A stretch of DNA of 64,000 nt, taken from assembly GCF_021391495.1 (NCBI RefSeq), contig NZ_CP090063.1:5332001-5396000 (forward strand), read 5' to 3'. A model generated the notes under the pieces. That model saw only the letters and a program-made list of their open reading frames with translations, did not search any database and was not told where the DNA came from. This stretch comes from Amycolatopsis acidiphila. Lineage in GTDB: Bacteria; Actinomycetota; Actinomycetes; Mycobacteriales; Pseudonocardiaceae. Below, piece after piece: positions 1 to 7,275 of this stretch. The translations under genes and the position numbers were made by a program. Numbering within the stretch: the first letter of the stretch is position 1; every line of letters begins with the position of its first letter.

Positions 1-900
1 GCCGATCTGGCCGTCGATCTGGTTGCCGATCACGACTTCGACGCCGAGCCCGGAACACTGGCTGAGCACCCGCTGCGAGTAGGTGAACCCGGTGCGGGCG
101 GTCTTGATGCTGACGCCGTGGGCCGCGCCCGCGAGCAGTTCGCGCGTGACCTCTCCCTGCTTGGTGGCGCTCTCGTCGGCATACAGCGGGATCCGGCTCT
201 GGGCGGCGAGCCACCGGCGGCCCAGTACGTCGTCGGCGGGGCAGAGCTCCTCGGCGAAGAGCAGCCCGACGTCCTCGAGCGCCCGCAATGCGGCCGCGGA
301 TTCCGAGGCAGTCCAGCCGCGGTTGCCGTCGATGTAGAGCTCCACGTCGTCCCCGAGCGCCGCGCGCAGGGCCCGGCAGACGTCGACGTCGAGCTGGATC
401 GGCCGACGTCCCACCTTGACCTTGAAGGTGGTGATGCCGTAGCGATCCCGTACGCGTTCCGCTTCCTCGACCATTTCGCCCGGCTGCGCGAAGCCGACCA
501 TGTGGCTCACGCGCATCCGGTCGGTGTACCCACCCAGCAGCTCGGTGACCGACACCCCGAGGCTCTGTCCGATGAGATCCCACAACGCCATGTCGATCGC
601 GCTCTTCGCGGCGGGGTTGCCCACGGTGCGGTCGAGCTTCGCGTGCACCGCCTCCCGTGCCAGTGGGGACATCCCGAGCAGCTGGGGCGCGAAGATCGAG
701 TCGATGACGCCCTTGACCGACGCCTGGGTCTCGCCGTAGGTGAACGGGCGAGGCGGAGCTTCCGCGGTACCGATCAGGCCCGTATCGGTGTGCACCCGCA
801 CGAGGACGTGCGCGGCTACCTCAACCTCACCACTCGCGAACCTCAGCGGCTTGCGATACGGGATGGCGAACGGGGTCGTCTCGATTTTGGTGATCTTCAC
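1..900 (-). CDS. Muconate cycloisomerase-like enolase-superfamily enzyme (partial)
   Basis: The reverse strand reads without a stop from a GTG at 900 to the window edge (300 codons), so the C-terminus is missing. The N-terminus begins MKITKIETTPFAIPYRKPLR. It has the enolase-superfamily signature of the mandelate racemase/muconate lactonizing group: a KxK motif (TFKVKVG), then metal-ligand segments YIDGN, FAEEL and YADES, then VSIKTAR, whose Lys is the opposite catalytic base. An AAAGGA Shine-Dalgarno lies just upstream. It follows the phenol hydroxylase genes by 30 nt on the same strand, which suggests it lactonizes muconate from catechol cleavage. Other members of the family (o-succinylbenzoate synthase, dipeptide epimerase) cannot be excluded without the missing end. 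Confidence 0.85.
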   Translation of the reverse strand, partial: MKITKIETTPFAIPYRKPLRFASGEVEVAAHVLVRVHTDTGLIGTAEAPPRPFTYGETQASVKGVIDSIFAPQLLGMSPLAREAVHAKLDRTVGNPAAKSAIDMALWDLIGQSLGVSVTELLGGYTDRMRVSHMVGFAQPGEMVEEAERVRDRYGITTFKVKVGRRPIQLDVDVCRALRAALGDDVELYIDGNRGWTASESAAALRALEDVGLLFAEELCPADDVLGRRWLAAQSRIPLYADESATKQGEVTRELLAGAAHGVSIKTARTGFTYSQRVLSQCSGLGVEVVIGNQIDGQIG

Positions 901-930
901 GGGTGTCTCGCGATCCTTTCACGTGACCGA

Positions 931-1983
931 TCAGCGCCGGATCAACGGGCTGCGCACCACGTGGGCGCCCGCGGCCCGGTCGGCCGAGTCGAAGAAGTCC
1001 TCGCGGTAAATGTCCCGGGGGAACAACCGGGCCTTCATCAGTGCCTTCATCGTGTCGGCGACCATGTCGGGGCTACCGCAGATGTAGGCGACATGACCGC
1101 CGGCACGGGGGTAGTCCTCCGCCAGCAGCGCCGGAACCCGCCCAGACCTCCCGTTCCAATCGTCGCGCGAGAGCGCCGGGCGGTAGGTGAACCAGTCGCT
1201 GCGGGCCTCCAGGTCCTCGAAGAACTCCCGGTCGTAGAGGCCGGCCTCGGTGGGGACCCCGTGGTAGAGAGTGACGTGGTGGCCGCCGCCGTTCTCGTCG
1301 ATGTGCCGGACCATCGACTTCAACGGCGCCAGCCCCGTGCCCGAGCCCAGCAACAGAATCGGCTGTGTCCGAAGTGGACGGAACGAGAACCGGCCATAAG
1401 GACCGGACAATGTGATTTCGTGGCCCACGTCCAGGGTTGAGAACACCCAGCCGTCAGTGGCCACGCCGTTGTCCGACCGCTTCAGGTGCAACTCGATCAC
1501 CTTGCCGTTCGAGGGGGTGCTGGCGATCGAATACGGCCGCTGGTGCCCGCCGGGCACATCCAGCAGGACGTACTGCCCGGGGTTGAACATCATGGGACGG
1601 TCGAGCGCGAGCACCAGGCGCCGCACGTCGGGCGCGACCTCGTCGAGGCTGTCGACCCGGCCGCGGAAGTCGCGGACCGGGTGGACACCGACGCCTTCGT
1701 CCACGTCGACTTCGCCCTCGACCACGAGGTCGCTGCGCGGCTGGGCCACGCAGATCAGTGCAGCACCGTCGTCACGCTCGCTTTCCAGCAACGCGTAGGG
1801 CGATGCATCGCCGAGATCGACTTCGCCGTCGAGGATCTGGGCCTTGCAGGTGCCACACGTCCCGTGGGTGCAGGCGTGTGGCAACCAGACGCCCTCGCGC
1901 AGGCAGGCGTCGAGCACTGTCTGGTCCTCCCGGCACGGGATTTCGGCGCCGATCGGTTCCACCCGAATGGTGTGGGTCACCAT
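931..1983 (-). CDS. dmpP: Phenol hydroxylase reductase component (DmpP-like)
   Basis: A 350-residue flavin/iron-sulfur reductase that would pass electrons from NAD(P)H to the diiron hydroxylase. The N-terminal plant-type [2Fe-2S] domain shows CTHGTCGTCK near residues 38-47 and a later Cys in LICVAQP. A ferredoxin-NADP reductase-type FAD domain follows, with RPYSIAS, and then an NAD domain with LLGSGTGLAPLKSM. Size and domain order match the DmpP/P5 family. It is the last hydroxylase subunit, starting 13 nt after dmpO, and continues into the cycloisomerase gene. Confidence 0.93.
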   Translation of the reverse strand: MVTHTIRVEPIGAEIPCREDQTVLDACLREGVWLPHACTHGTCGTCKAQILDGEVDLGDASPYALLESERDDGAALICVAQPRSDLVVEGEVDVDEGVGVHPVRDFRGRVDSLDEVAPDVRRLVLALDRPMMFNPGQYVLLDVPGGHQRPYSIASTPSNGKVIELHLKRSDNGVATDGWVFSTLDVGHEITLSGPYGRFSFRPLRTQPILLLGSGTGLAPLKSMVRHIDENGGGHHVTLYHGVPTEAGLYDREFFEDLEARSDWFTYRPALSRDDWNGRSGRVPALLAEDYPRAGGHVAYICGSPDMVADTMKALMKARLFPRDIYREDFFDSADRAAGAHVVRSPLIRR

Positions 1984-1996
1984 GTTCTGCCTCCAG

Positions 1997-2317
1997 TCAA
2001 GCGGTGAACTGCAGCAGCGCCTTGTGGCCGATGCCGAGCTCGGTGAGCGGCGCGTCGCCGGGGGCGCCGAGGGGCTGCCCGTTCACCCGCCAGTCGCCCA
2101 CGGACGCCGGGTCGAAGTCGGGGTCGGAGCCGGCCCACGGACCGACGACGGTCTCCACGAATTCGGCGAAAGCCATCGCCTTCGGCACTCGGAAGCACGC
2201 GGCCGAGCAGAAGACCGGGTTGCCTTCCCAGTGCACGTAGACGAGTTGGTCGTCGCCGAAGAGCTCGGCCCGGTCCGCGGAAGGGAAGTCGTAGCTGTAG
2301 AGCGCTTTCACTGCCAT
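1997..2317 (-). CDS. dmpO: Phenol hydroxylase component DmpO
   Basis: A 106-residue protein beginning MAVKALYSYDFPSADRAELF. It matches the small DmpO/P4 component of multicomponent phenol hydroxylases, which sits with the large oxygenase subunit. The ATG at 2317 lies 1 nt past the dmpN stop, so the two are probably translationally coupled. A longer reading frame runs upstream into dmpN, but the family N-terminus fixes the start here. It contains FCSAACFRVPKAM and ends with HKALLQFTA. Confidence 0.9.
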   Translation of the reverse strand: MAVKALYSYDFPSADRAELFGDDQLVYVHWEGNPVFCSAACFRVPKAMAFAEFVETVVGPWAGSDPDFDPASVGDWRVNGQPLGAPGDAPLTELGIGHKALLQFTA

Positions 2318-2318
2318 G

Positions 2319-3845
2319 TCAGACTCCCTGTTCCCCGTCGCCGCTGTGCCAGTCGACCCACGACTGCTGGTCGGGCGAGCCCTTGTACTCGCCGTTGTCG
2401 CCGTCCTGGATCCCGTACCACTCCAGGACTTCGGGCACCGACGGGCCACCGCAGTTGCCCTGGTAGATCTGGTGCACCGGCAACCAAGCCTGCACGAACT
2501 TCTCCGGTTCGCGCTCGAAGATCCACTGGCAGCCGTCACTGCAGGTGTGGAACGTCTCCCCCCGGAACTCGCTGGTGCGGAAAGAGGTCTTGGCCGGGTC
2601 GTCCTTTTCGGTGAACACCATCGGGATCTGGCAGATCTGGCACAGCTGCGGCAGGCCCTGGAAGAACACCCGGCCACCGCCGGCCTCAATCCGGTGGTGC
2701 TTCTCCCAGACCGGCCGGTAGTACTGGTCGAAGGTCGCCGGGTACTGCTCGGACAGCCAGCGCATGTGGGACTCGCTCGGCGCCTGGGTGGTGAAGGCCG
2801 CGGCGAAGGAGAAGTTGTGGAGGATCTTGTAGACCTCGTGCGACAGCTTGTCCTTCTCGGCGATGGCGTCCTGGACGTGCTTGGGCGGGCGGATGCCGTA
2901 GAACTCCAGGTCCGGGAAGAGCCCGCCCAGCATCTGGTCCTCGAAGTACAGCTCGAACGCCTCTTTCCAGCTCATCACCGGCTTCGGCAGCATGTAATCC
3001 ATCATGCCGGCGACGAGCGCGGACATCCGGTACGCACGCCAGAACCACTTGTCGATCCATTCCTGGATGATCGGCACGTTGCCCTCGTCCTGCTCCAGCA
3101 GGAACTTGATCGCCTCCAGGCCGAGCGTCATATGGCGGCTCTCGTCCGACTGGGCGGAGAAGCCGAACGACATCGTCGGCATGTCCCCGTTGAAGCTGGC
3201 ACCGCTCATGAACGGCACGAAGAGCAGGTTCGTCAGCAGGTACTCGAAGCTGAACGAGATCGAGATGAGGAACTCGAACGGGCCGGCGGTCATCGCGTCG
3301 TCGAACAGCGACTTCGGCACCGACAGGTACCAGACCCGGTCGTGCATCTTGGACCAGCTGTGGAAACCGCCGTAGTACTTGTTGTAGTTGCTGATCGTGT
3401 GGATCTGCGTCTGGCAATGCCGCAGCTCGTCCACGCTCTGGCACAGTGCGGCGAACCGCGGCGCAGGTCCTTCGAGGAACCGCGCGAGGTAGGCGAAGTG
3501 CCGGTGCGCGGCGTACTCCAGCGGTGTCACGCCCTGGATGAACAGCTTGATGGCGTTGAGGTAGCTGGCGTCGGCGAGGCCGAGGTGGCCCTGGCTCTGG
3601 GCGAAACCGTCCAGCACGGCGTAGAGCCGCTTGTCCTTTTCGGCCTGGTACTTGTAATACGCGTCCACGGTGAGCCGGAAGGGGTCCTCCCAGCCGTCCC
3701 AGTCGTGGATCTTGACGCCCTCGTAACTGGTGTAAGGAAAGAGCTGCTCCTTCGTAACGTAGCTCGGCTCCCAGTCCAGATCACGGGTGAGCAGCGAGTA
3801 GCGCTCCTTGAGCGGCAGCTTGCGGCGCGGTGCGGTCTGCGTCAT
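2319..3845 (-). CDS. dmpN: Phenol hydroxylase large (oxygenase) subunit DmpN
   Basis: A 508-residue diiron oxygenase alpha subunit, the catalytic component that ortho-hydroxylates phenols to catechols. The two carboxylate-bridged diiron motifs are visible: DELRH near residue 137 and DESRH near 230. The C-terminal region has CQICQIPMVF and HTCSDGCQW, the zinc-site-like cysteines of the DmpN family. Length equals the family norm. It lies between dmpM (3 nt away) and dmpO in the canonical L-M-N-O-P order. Toluene or alkene monooxygenases are relatives, but the subunit set fits phenol hydroxylase better. Confidence 0.95.
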   Translation of the reverse strand: MTQTAPRRKLPLKERYSLLTRDLDWEPSYVTKEQLFPYTSYEGVKIHDWDGWEDPFRLTVDAYYKYQAEKDKRLYAVLDGFAQSQGHLGLADASYLNAIKLFIQGVTPLEYAAHRHFAYLARFLEGPAPRFAALCQSVDELRHCQTQIHTISNYNKYYGGFHSWSKMHDRVWYLSVPKSLFDDAMTAGPFEFLISISFSFEYLLTNLLFVPFMSGASFNGDMPTMSFGFSAQSDESRHMTLGLEAIKFLLEQDEGNVPIIQEWIDKWFWRAYRMSALVAGMMDYMLPKPVMSWKEAFELYFEDQMLGGLFPDLEFYGIRPPKHVQDAIAEKDKLSHEVYKILHNFSFAAAFTTQAPSESHMRWLSEQYPATFDQYYRPVWEKHHRIEAGGGRVFFQGLPQLCQICQIPMVFTEKDDPAKTSFRTSEFRGETFHTCSDGCQWIFEREPEKFVQAWLPVHQIYQGNCGGPSVPEVLEWYGIQDGDNGEYKGSPDQQSWVDWHSGDGEQGV

Positions 3846-3848
3846 TGT

Positions 3849-4133
3849 CTAGTGCTCCCACTTCACGATGATCCGGTCGTCGTCCCATTCCGAGAGGCTG
3901 CCCGCGAAGGACACGATGGCCAGCTGGAACTCGCCGGTCTCCCATTCGCGGCCGATTTCCCGCTCCACTGTTTCTCGGTTGATCACGATCTGGCCGGCAG
4001 CCTGGATCTTGACCAGGCCGGGCAGGTGCCGGACGGTCAGTTCGGGGTTGTCGGATCGGATGGCGGCGATGAGGCCCCGGTTCTCTTCGGACTCTTGGAT
4101 GTCGATGCCCACCTGGCGCAGGGTCTCGCTCAC
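3849..4133 (-). CDS. dmpM: Phenol hydroxylase regulatory (effector) protein DmpM
   Basis: A 94-residue protein of the MmoB/DmpM effector family, which binds the oxygenase near the diiron site and couples electron transfer to substrate turnover. It contains GIDIQESEENRGLIAAIRSD and ends EWDDDRIIVKWEH. Its ATG overlaps the dmpL stop in an ATGA arrangement (4130-4133), a sign of translational coupling. Confidence 0.92.
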   Translation of the reverse strand: MSETLRQVGIDIQESEENRGLIAAIRSDNPELTVRHLPGLVKIQAAGQIVINRETVEREIGREWETGEFQLAIVSFAGSLSEWDDDRIIVKWEH

Positions 4134-5146
4134 GCTGCATCTCCGGTGATCTTGGCCCAGCGCTGCTCGGCCGCGGTCGTGGTTCGTGCGAGCGCGGCGA
4201 CCGCGCCCGCGTCGGGCAACTGACGGTCGACCACTCGCGCCAGCTCCGTCGCGGCCTCGTGGGCGAGCGGGTTCCAGGTTGCGACGATGCGGGCGAGATG
4301 CTCGCGGTTCGCCTCGCCGTGCCGCTCGTCACGCGCCCACGCGGTGATCAGCGCGTCGAGCCACTTGCGCTGGTCCTTGAACCAGGTGTGCAGGTACTGG
4401 GTGAACAGGCTGTACGCACCCGCTCCGCCGGTGAGCGCGACTTCGTCGAGCTCGCGGTACAGCACCGGGTAAACCAGCGAATCAACCAGATCGACCGCAA
4501 CCAGGCCCTCGGCCCAGTCGGCCATCACCATCGCCTCTTCGACAAAGCGGCGCAACGGCTGCAGGTGTTCACTGTCCAGCCACTCGCGCTTCGCCACCTG
4601 CAGCAGTTCGCCCGTTCCTTCGCCGATCGCGATGCCGACCCGCGACAGCATCTGCGCGTTGCCGATGCGATCGAACGCAGCGAAGGTGCAGCACTGCTCC
4701 AACGAGGTCCCGTAGGCGAACCGCGCCCCGCCGACGCTCACCATTTGCGCACCCGATTCGTAGTGCCGCAACGGAAGCACAACCGACGACAGCACCGTGC
4801 GCCACGCCGCCGGCAGCTTCGCCAGCAGCTCACGCTCTTCCAGGTAGTTCAGCTGCTTGTTGAACTCGTCGTGCAGCGCGGCGCGGTTGGTGACGTACGG
4901 CGTGTAGTAGAACTGCCGCGGATCGGTGTAACTGTAGGGATCCGCCAGCTTCAGCACGCTGTAGTCCGCGTCGTAGAGCTCACGGCTGTCGTCCCAGGTG
5001 GGACGGTAGTGGAAGTTCTCCCGAGGCTCGACATCGAGTGTCGCTTCCAGATACCGGCTCGCCGGCTGGTCACCGAACCGGTCGATCACGTTCTGGTAGG
5101 TCTGCCGCTTCGGCTCGAGGACCTGGTACCGCAGTTCGTATTGCAT
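4130..5146 (-). CDS. dmpL: Phenol hydroxylase beta subunit DmpL
   Basis: A 338-residue ferritin-like beta subunit of the phenol hydroxylase oxygenase, matching DmpL/P1 in length. It starts MQYELRYQVLEPKRQTYQNV and carries VEPRENFHYRPTW. These subunits have the four-helix fold but lack the iron ligands and scaffold the alpha subunit. It lies 16 nt downstream of the dmpK-position gene and overlaps dmpM by 4 nt. Confidence 0.93.
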   Translation of the reverse strand: MQYELRYQVLEPKRQTYQNVIDRFGDQPASRYLEATLDVEPRENFHYRPTWDDSRELYDADYSVLKLADPYSYTDPRQFYYTPYVTNRAALHDEFNKQLNYLEERELLAKLPAAWRTVLSSVVLPLRHYESGAQMVSVGGARFAYGTSLEQCCTFAAFDRIGNAQMLSRVGIAIGEGTGELLQVAKREWLDSEHLQPLRRFVEEAMVMADWAEGLVAVDLVDSLVYPVLYRELDEVALTGGAGAYSLFTQYLHTWFKDQRKWLDALITAWARDERHGEANREHLARIVATWNPLAHEAATELARVVDRQLPDAGAVAALARTTTAAEQRWAKITGDAA

Positions 5147-5162
5147 GAAATCCTCTTCCGGG

Positions 5163-5561
5163 TCAGTGATACGCAGGAGCAGTCAGCAGGCTCAACAGCA
5201 GCGCCCGCAGTTCTTCCTCGCCGGCCAAGCGCTTGGGGTCCTGATCGCGTTCACCGGCGATGATCAACTCGGCGACGGCGTCACGGCCGGACATCGCGGT
5301 ACGAATTCGTGCCCTGCGATCGGCGAACCCGACGGTGAAAGCGAGTTCGCCACTCTCACTGTCATCGACCAAGCTGAAAACCTCGCCGTGCTCCCGGAGG
5401 ATCGCGTTGGCTTCACTGACCAACTGCTCGGCGAGAGATCGGATGATCACCTGTTCGTCGGTGGCCACCGCCACCGACCGTGGGGCCGCCGGCTCGGTGG
5501 CCGGCGCGGGAGCTTCCTCCCCGTCCAACAACGACTGGACAGCCAGCATGAACGGGGTCAC
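5163..5561 (-). CDS. Small protein at the dmpK position of the phenol hydroxylase operon
   Basis: A 132-residue acidic protein that opens the operon. The GTG at 5561 has a perfect AAGGAGG eight bases upstream. DmpK, which normally sits here, is about 90 residues and helps assemble the oxygenase. I see no clear DmpK motif. The first 35 residues are Ala/Pro/Glu-rich and look disordered, followed by an amphipathic domain with EQVIIRSLAEQLVSEANAIL and a Leu-rich end. Position suggests an assembly role, but I do not recognise the family. Confidence 0.75.
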   Translation of the reverse strand: MTPFMLAVQSLLDGEEAPAPATEPAAPRSVAVATDEQVIIRSLAEQLVSEANAILREHGEVFSLVDDSESGELAFTVGFADRRARIRTAMSGRDAVAELIIAGERDQDPKRLAGEEELRALLLSLLTAPAYH

Positions 5562-5595
5562 GGCTCCTCCTTGAGTCCGGAACAGTCAGCCAGGA

Positions 5596-5606
5596 ACACC
5601 TGGTGT
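5596..5606. promoter_or_regulatory. Palindrome in the leader of the phenol hydroxylase operon
   Basis: ACACC-T-GGTGT is an 11-bp perfect palindrome 35 nt upstream of the first operon start. It could be an operator overlapping the promoter or leader. Its ligand protein is unknown. Confidence 0.3.
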
Positions 5607-5649
5607 CCGTCGATTGTTTCGGACCCATTGGGAGATGTGAAATACCTAG

Positions 5650-5660
5650 ATCTTCAAGAT
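5650..5660. promoter_or_regulatory. AT-rich palindrome, candidate LysR site
   Basis: ATCTT-C-AAGAT lies in the only AT-rich patch between the LysR gene and the phenol hydroxylase operon, about 90 nt before the first gene. LysR regulators usually bind interrupted AT-rich dyads upstream of their target. Assignment to the neighbouring LysR is inference. Confidence 0.35.
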
Positions 5661-5691
5661 TGATATCTCACCGTTCTCAATCGCCGTGCCG

Positions 5692-6585
5692 CTAGCGCGG
5701 ACCACCGACGAGCGAGTGCGTGCGCGACAACACCTTTGCCACGTGCGGCGAGCTGTCGTCCACCCGGGTCACAACCGCGAGCTGGACTTCCCGGGTGCTG
5801 CCGGCGAGAGGGCGGTACTGGGCTCCGGTGATCTGCAAGTGCTGCACCGACGCCGGCACCAGTGCGACGCCGAGTCCGCCCGCGACGAACGAGACCAACG
5901 TGGCCGTTTCGGCGACTTCCTGCACGACGGACGGCACGAACCCCGCTTGCTGACAGGCGTCGAACACAGCGTCGTACACCACCGAACGGTGGCGCGAGGG
6001 GTAGCAGATGAAGGGCTCGTCACGCAGGTCCGCCAGCCGCACCGTGTCGCGTTCGGTCAACGGGTGGCTGGCGGGCAGCGCCGCGATGAGCGGTTCTCGA
6101 CGCAGGATGCGCACCTGCAGCCTGGGCTCCCGGACCGGGGGGCGGAGGAAGCCGATGTCGAGGGTTTCCTCCACCAGCGCCGAAACCTGGTCGGGAGTCA
6201 GCAACTCGCCTTTGAGCTCCAGCTCGATGCCCGGCAGATCTCGCCGCAACACGCGCGCCAGCGAAGGCAACAGCTCGTACGTGGCCGATCCGGTGAACCC
6301 GATCGCCACCCGGCCGACATCACCGTTGGCGACGCGGCCGGCTTCGAGCCCCGCCGCCTCCACCGAAGTGAGCACAGCGCGGGCCCGGTCCAGGTATCGC
6401 CGACCGGCGGGCGTCAGTTGCACTTTCCGCGTGGTACGGGCGAGCAGTTCGACGGCGAGCTCCGCCTCGAGCTGCTTGATCTGGTGCGACAGCGCCGGCT
6501 GCGCGATGTGCAGCCGGTCCGCTGCCTTCCCGAAGTGGCACTCCTCGGCGACGGCGACGAAGTACCGCAGGTGCCGCAACTCCAT
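5692..6585 (-). CDS. LysR-family transcriptional regulator
   Basis: A 297-residue LysR regulator of normal length. The helix-turn-helix is at the N-terminus (MELRHLRYFVAVAEECHFGK then AADRLHIAQPALSHQIKQLE), followed by a periplasmic-binding-like effector domain. The open frame extends 92 codons upstream, but the family N-terminus sets the start at 6585. The N-terminus resembles CatR/BenM-type regulators of aromatic catabolism. It lies directly upstream of, and in the same direction as, the phenol hydroxylase operon and probably controls it. Confidence 0.9.
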   Translation of the reverse strand: MELRHLRYFVAVAEECHFGKAADRLHIAQPALSHQIKQLEAELAVELLARTTRKVQLTPAGRRYLDRARAVLTSVEAAGLEAGRVANGDVGRVAIGFTGSATYELLPSLARVLRRDLPGIELELKGELLTPDQVSALVEETLDIGFLRPPVREPRLQVRILRREPLIAALPASHPLTERDTVRLADLRDEPFICYPSRHRSVVYDAVFDACQQAGFVPSVVQEVAETATLVSFVAGGLGVALVPASVQHLQITGAQYRPLAGSTREVQLAVVTRVDDSSPHVAKVLSRTHSLVGGPR

Positions 6586-6738
6586 CTGGACCTCACTTTC
6601 GATGCCGGCGCCCACCGCGGCCTCAGCTTCGCGGCGAACGACTGCGCGGTGTGGTACTCCGGCCACTCCCCTCCGGTCGACGACCCGGTGCACTTGCTGA
6701 ACCAGGCGGGACCGCAGGGCGAGGAGTGCCACTTCGGG
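6529..6738. repeat. 19-bp perfect inverted repeat
   Basis: CGAGGAGTGCCACTTCGGG at 6720-6738 is the exact reverse complement of 6529-6547. The first copy codes for the EECHFG of the LysR helix-turn-helix. The second lies in the noncoding stretch upstream, and the arms are 172 nt apart. Flanking bases do not match. Confidence 0.8.
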
Positions 6739-6741
6739 TAG
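6598..6741 (+). pseudogene. Coding-like C-terminal gene fragment, family unknown
   Basis: Codons from about 6598 to the TAG at 6739-6741 are almost all G/C-ending and read FDAGAHRGLSFAANDCAV, then a WYSGHSPPVDD segment and a final EECHFG. It looks like the tail of a real protein, but there is no matching upstream part because the LysR gene occupies that DNA on the other strand. I do not recognise the family. The rest of 6742-7275 shows no gene I can support. Confidence 0.3.
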
Positions 6742-7275
6742 ATCCACTGCTCGTTGATCGCCTACTTGCCGCGAAGCCGGCATCCCGGCCCCGCGGCACG
6801 TTGATACGTACCATGCCGAGATCGGTGAGGACAGTTCTGGCTCAGCTGCCGCACTTTCCACGATCGGAGGTCATACCCTTCGCTTTACAGCGCCGGTGAC
6901 GACCGCCCATCGTCGAGCAACCGGACGGTCAACGAGAGGCAGGCGGTATCACCGCCGCCGAACCGGTGCCGATGTGACACGGCGCGGAATCGGCCGGCCG
7001 CCGGTCCAGCAGACCATGAAAGGGTCGGCGGCGCACTCCGCCGGACGCGGCCAGGGCGAGCGCTCCACCGACCAGCAGGGACACGCGCAGCAAGGCGCGA
7101 CCGTCCAACTCTCCCCACACCATCGCCACCTCCGTTGGTGTGCCGGCTTCCTCGCCCGGTTCGCAAGGCCAGGTCCGCCGGCCCGACCGGGGACAACGAC
7201 CGTTCGTCGGATCCTCTGCTCCCATCAGCCCGTCCGGTCTTGACGAACGGCCCGGCACAGGACTTCAGTGAGGCG

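Noticed and set aside
2316..4223. A 635-codon plus-strand frame opposite dmpN and dmpM
   Set aside because: It is the antisense shadow of the well-conserved hydroxylase genes; the translation is Leu/Val/Arg/His-rich with no family features.
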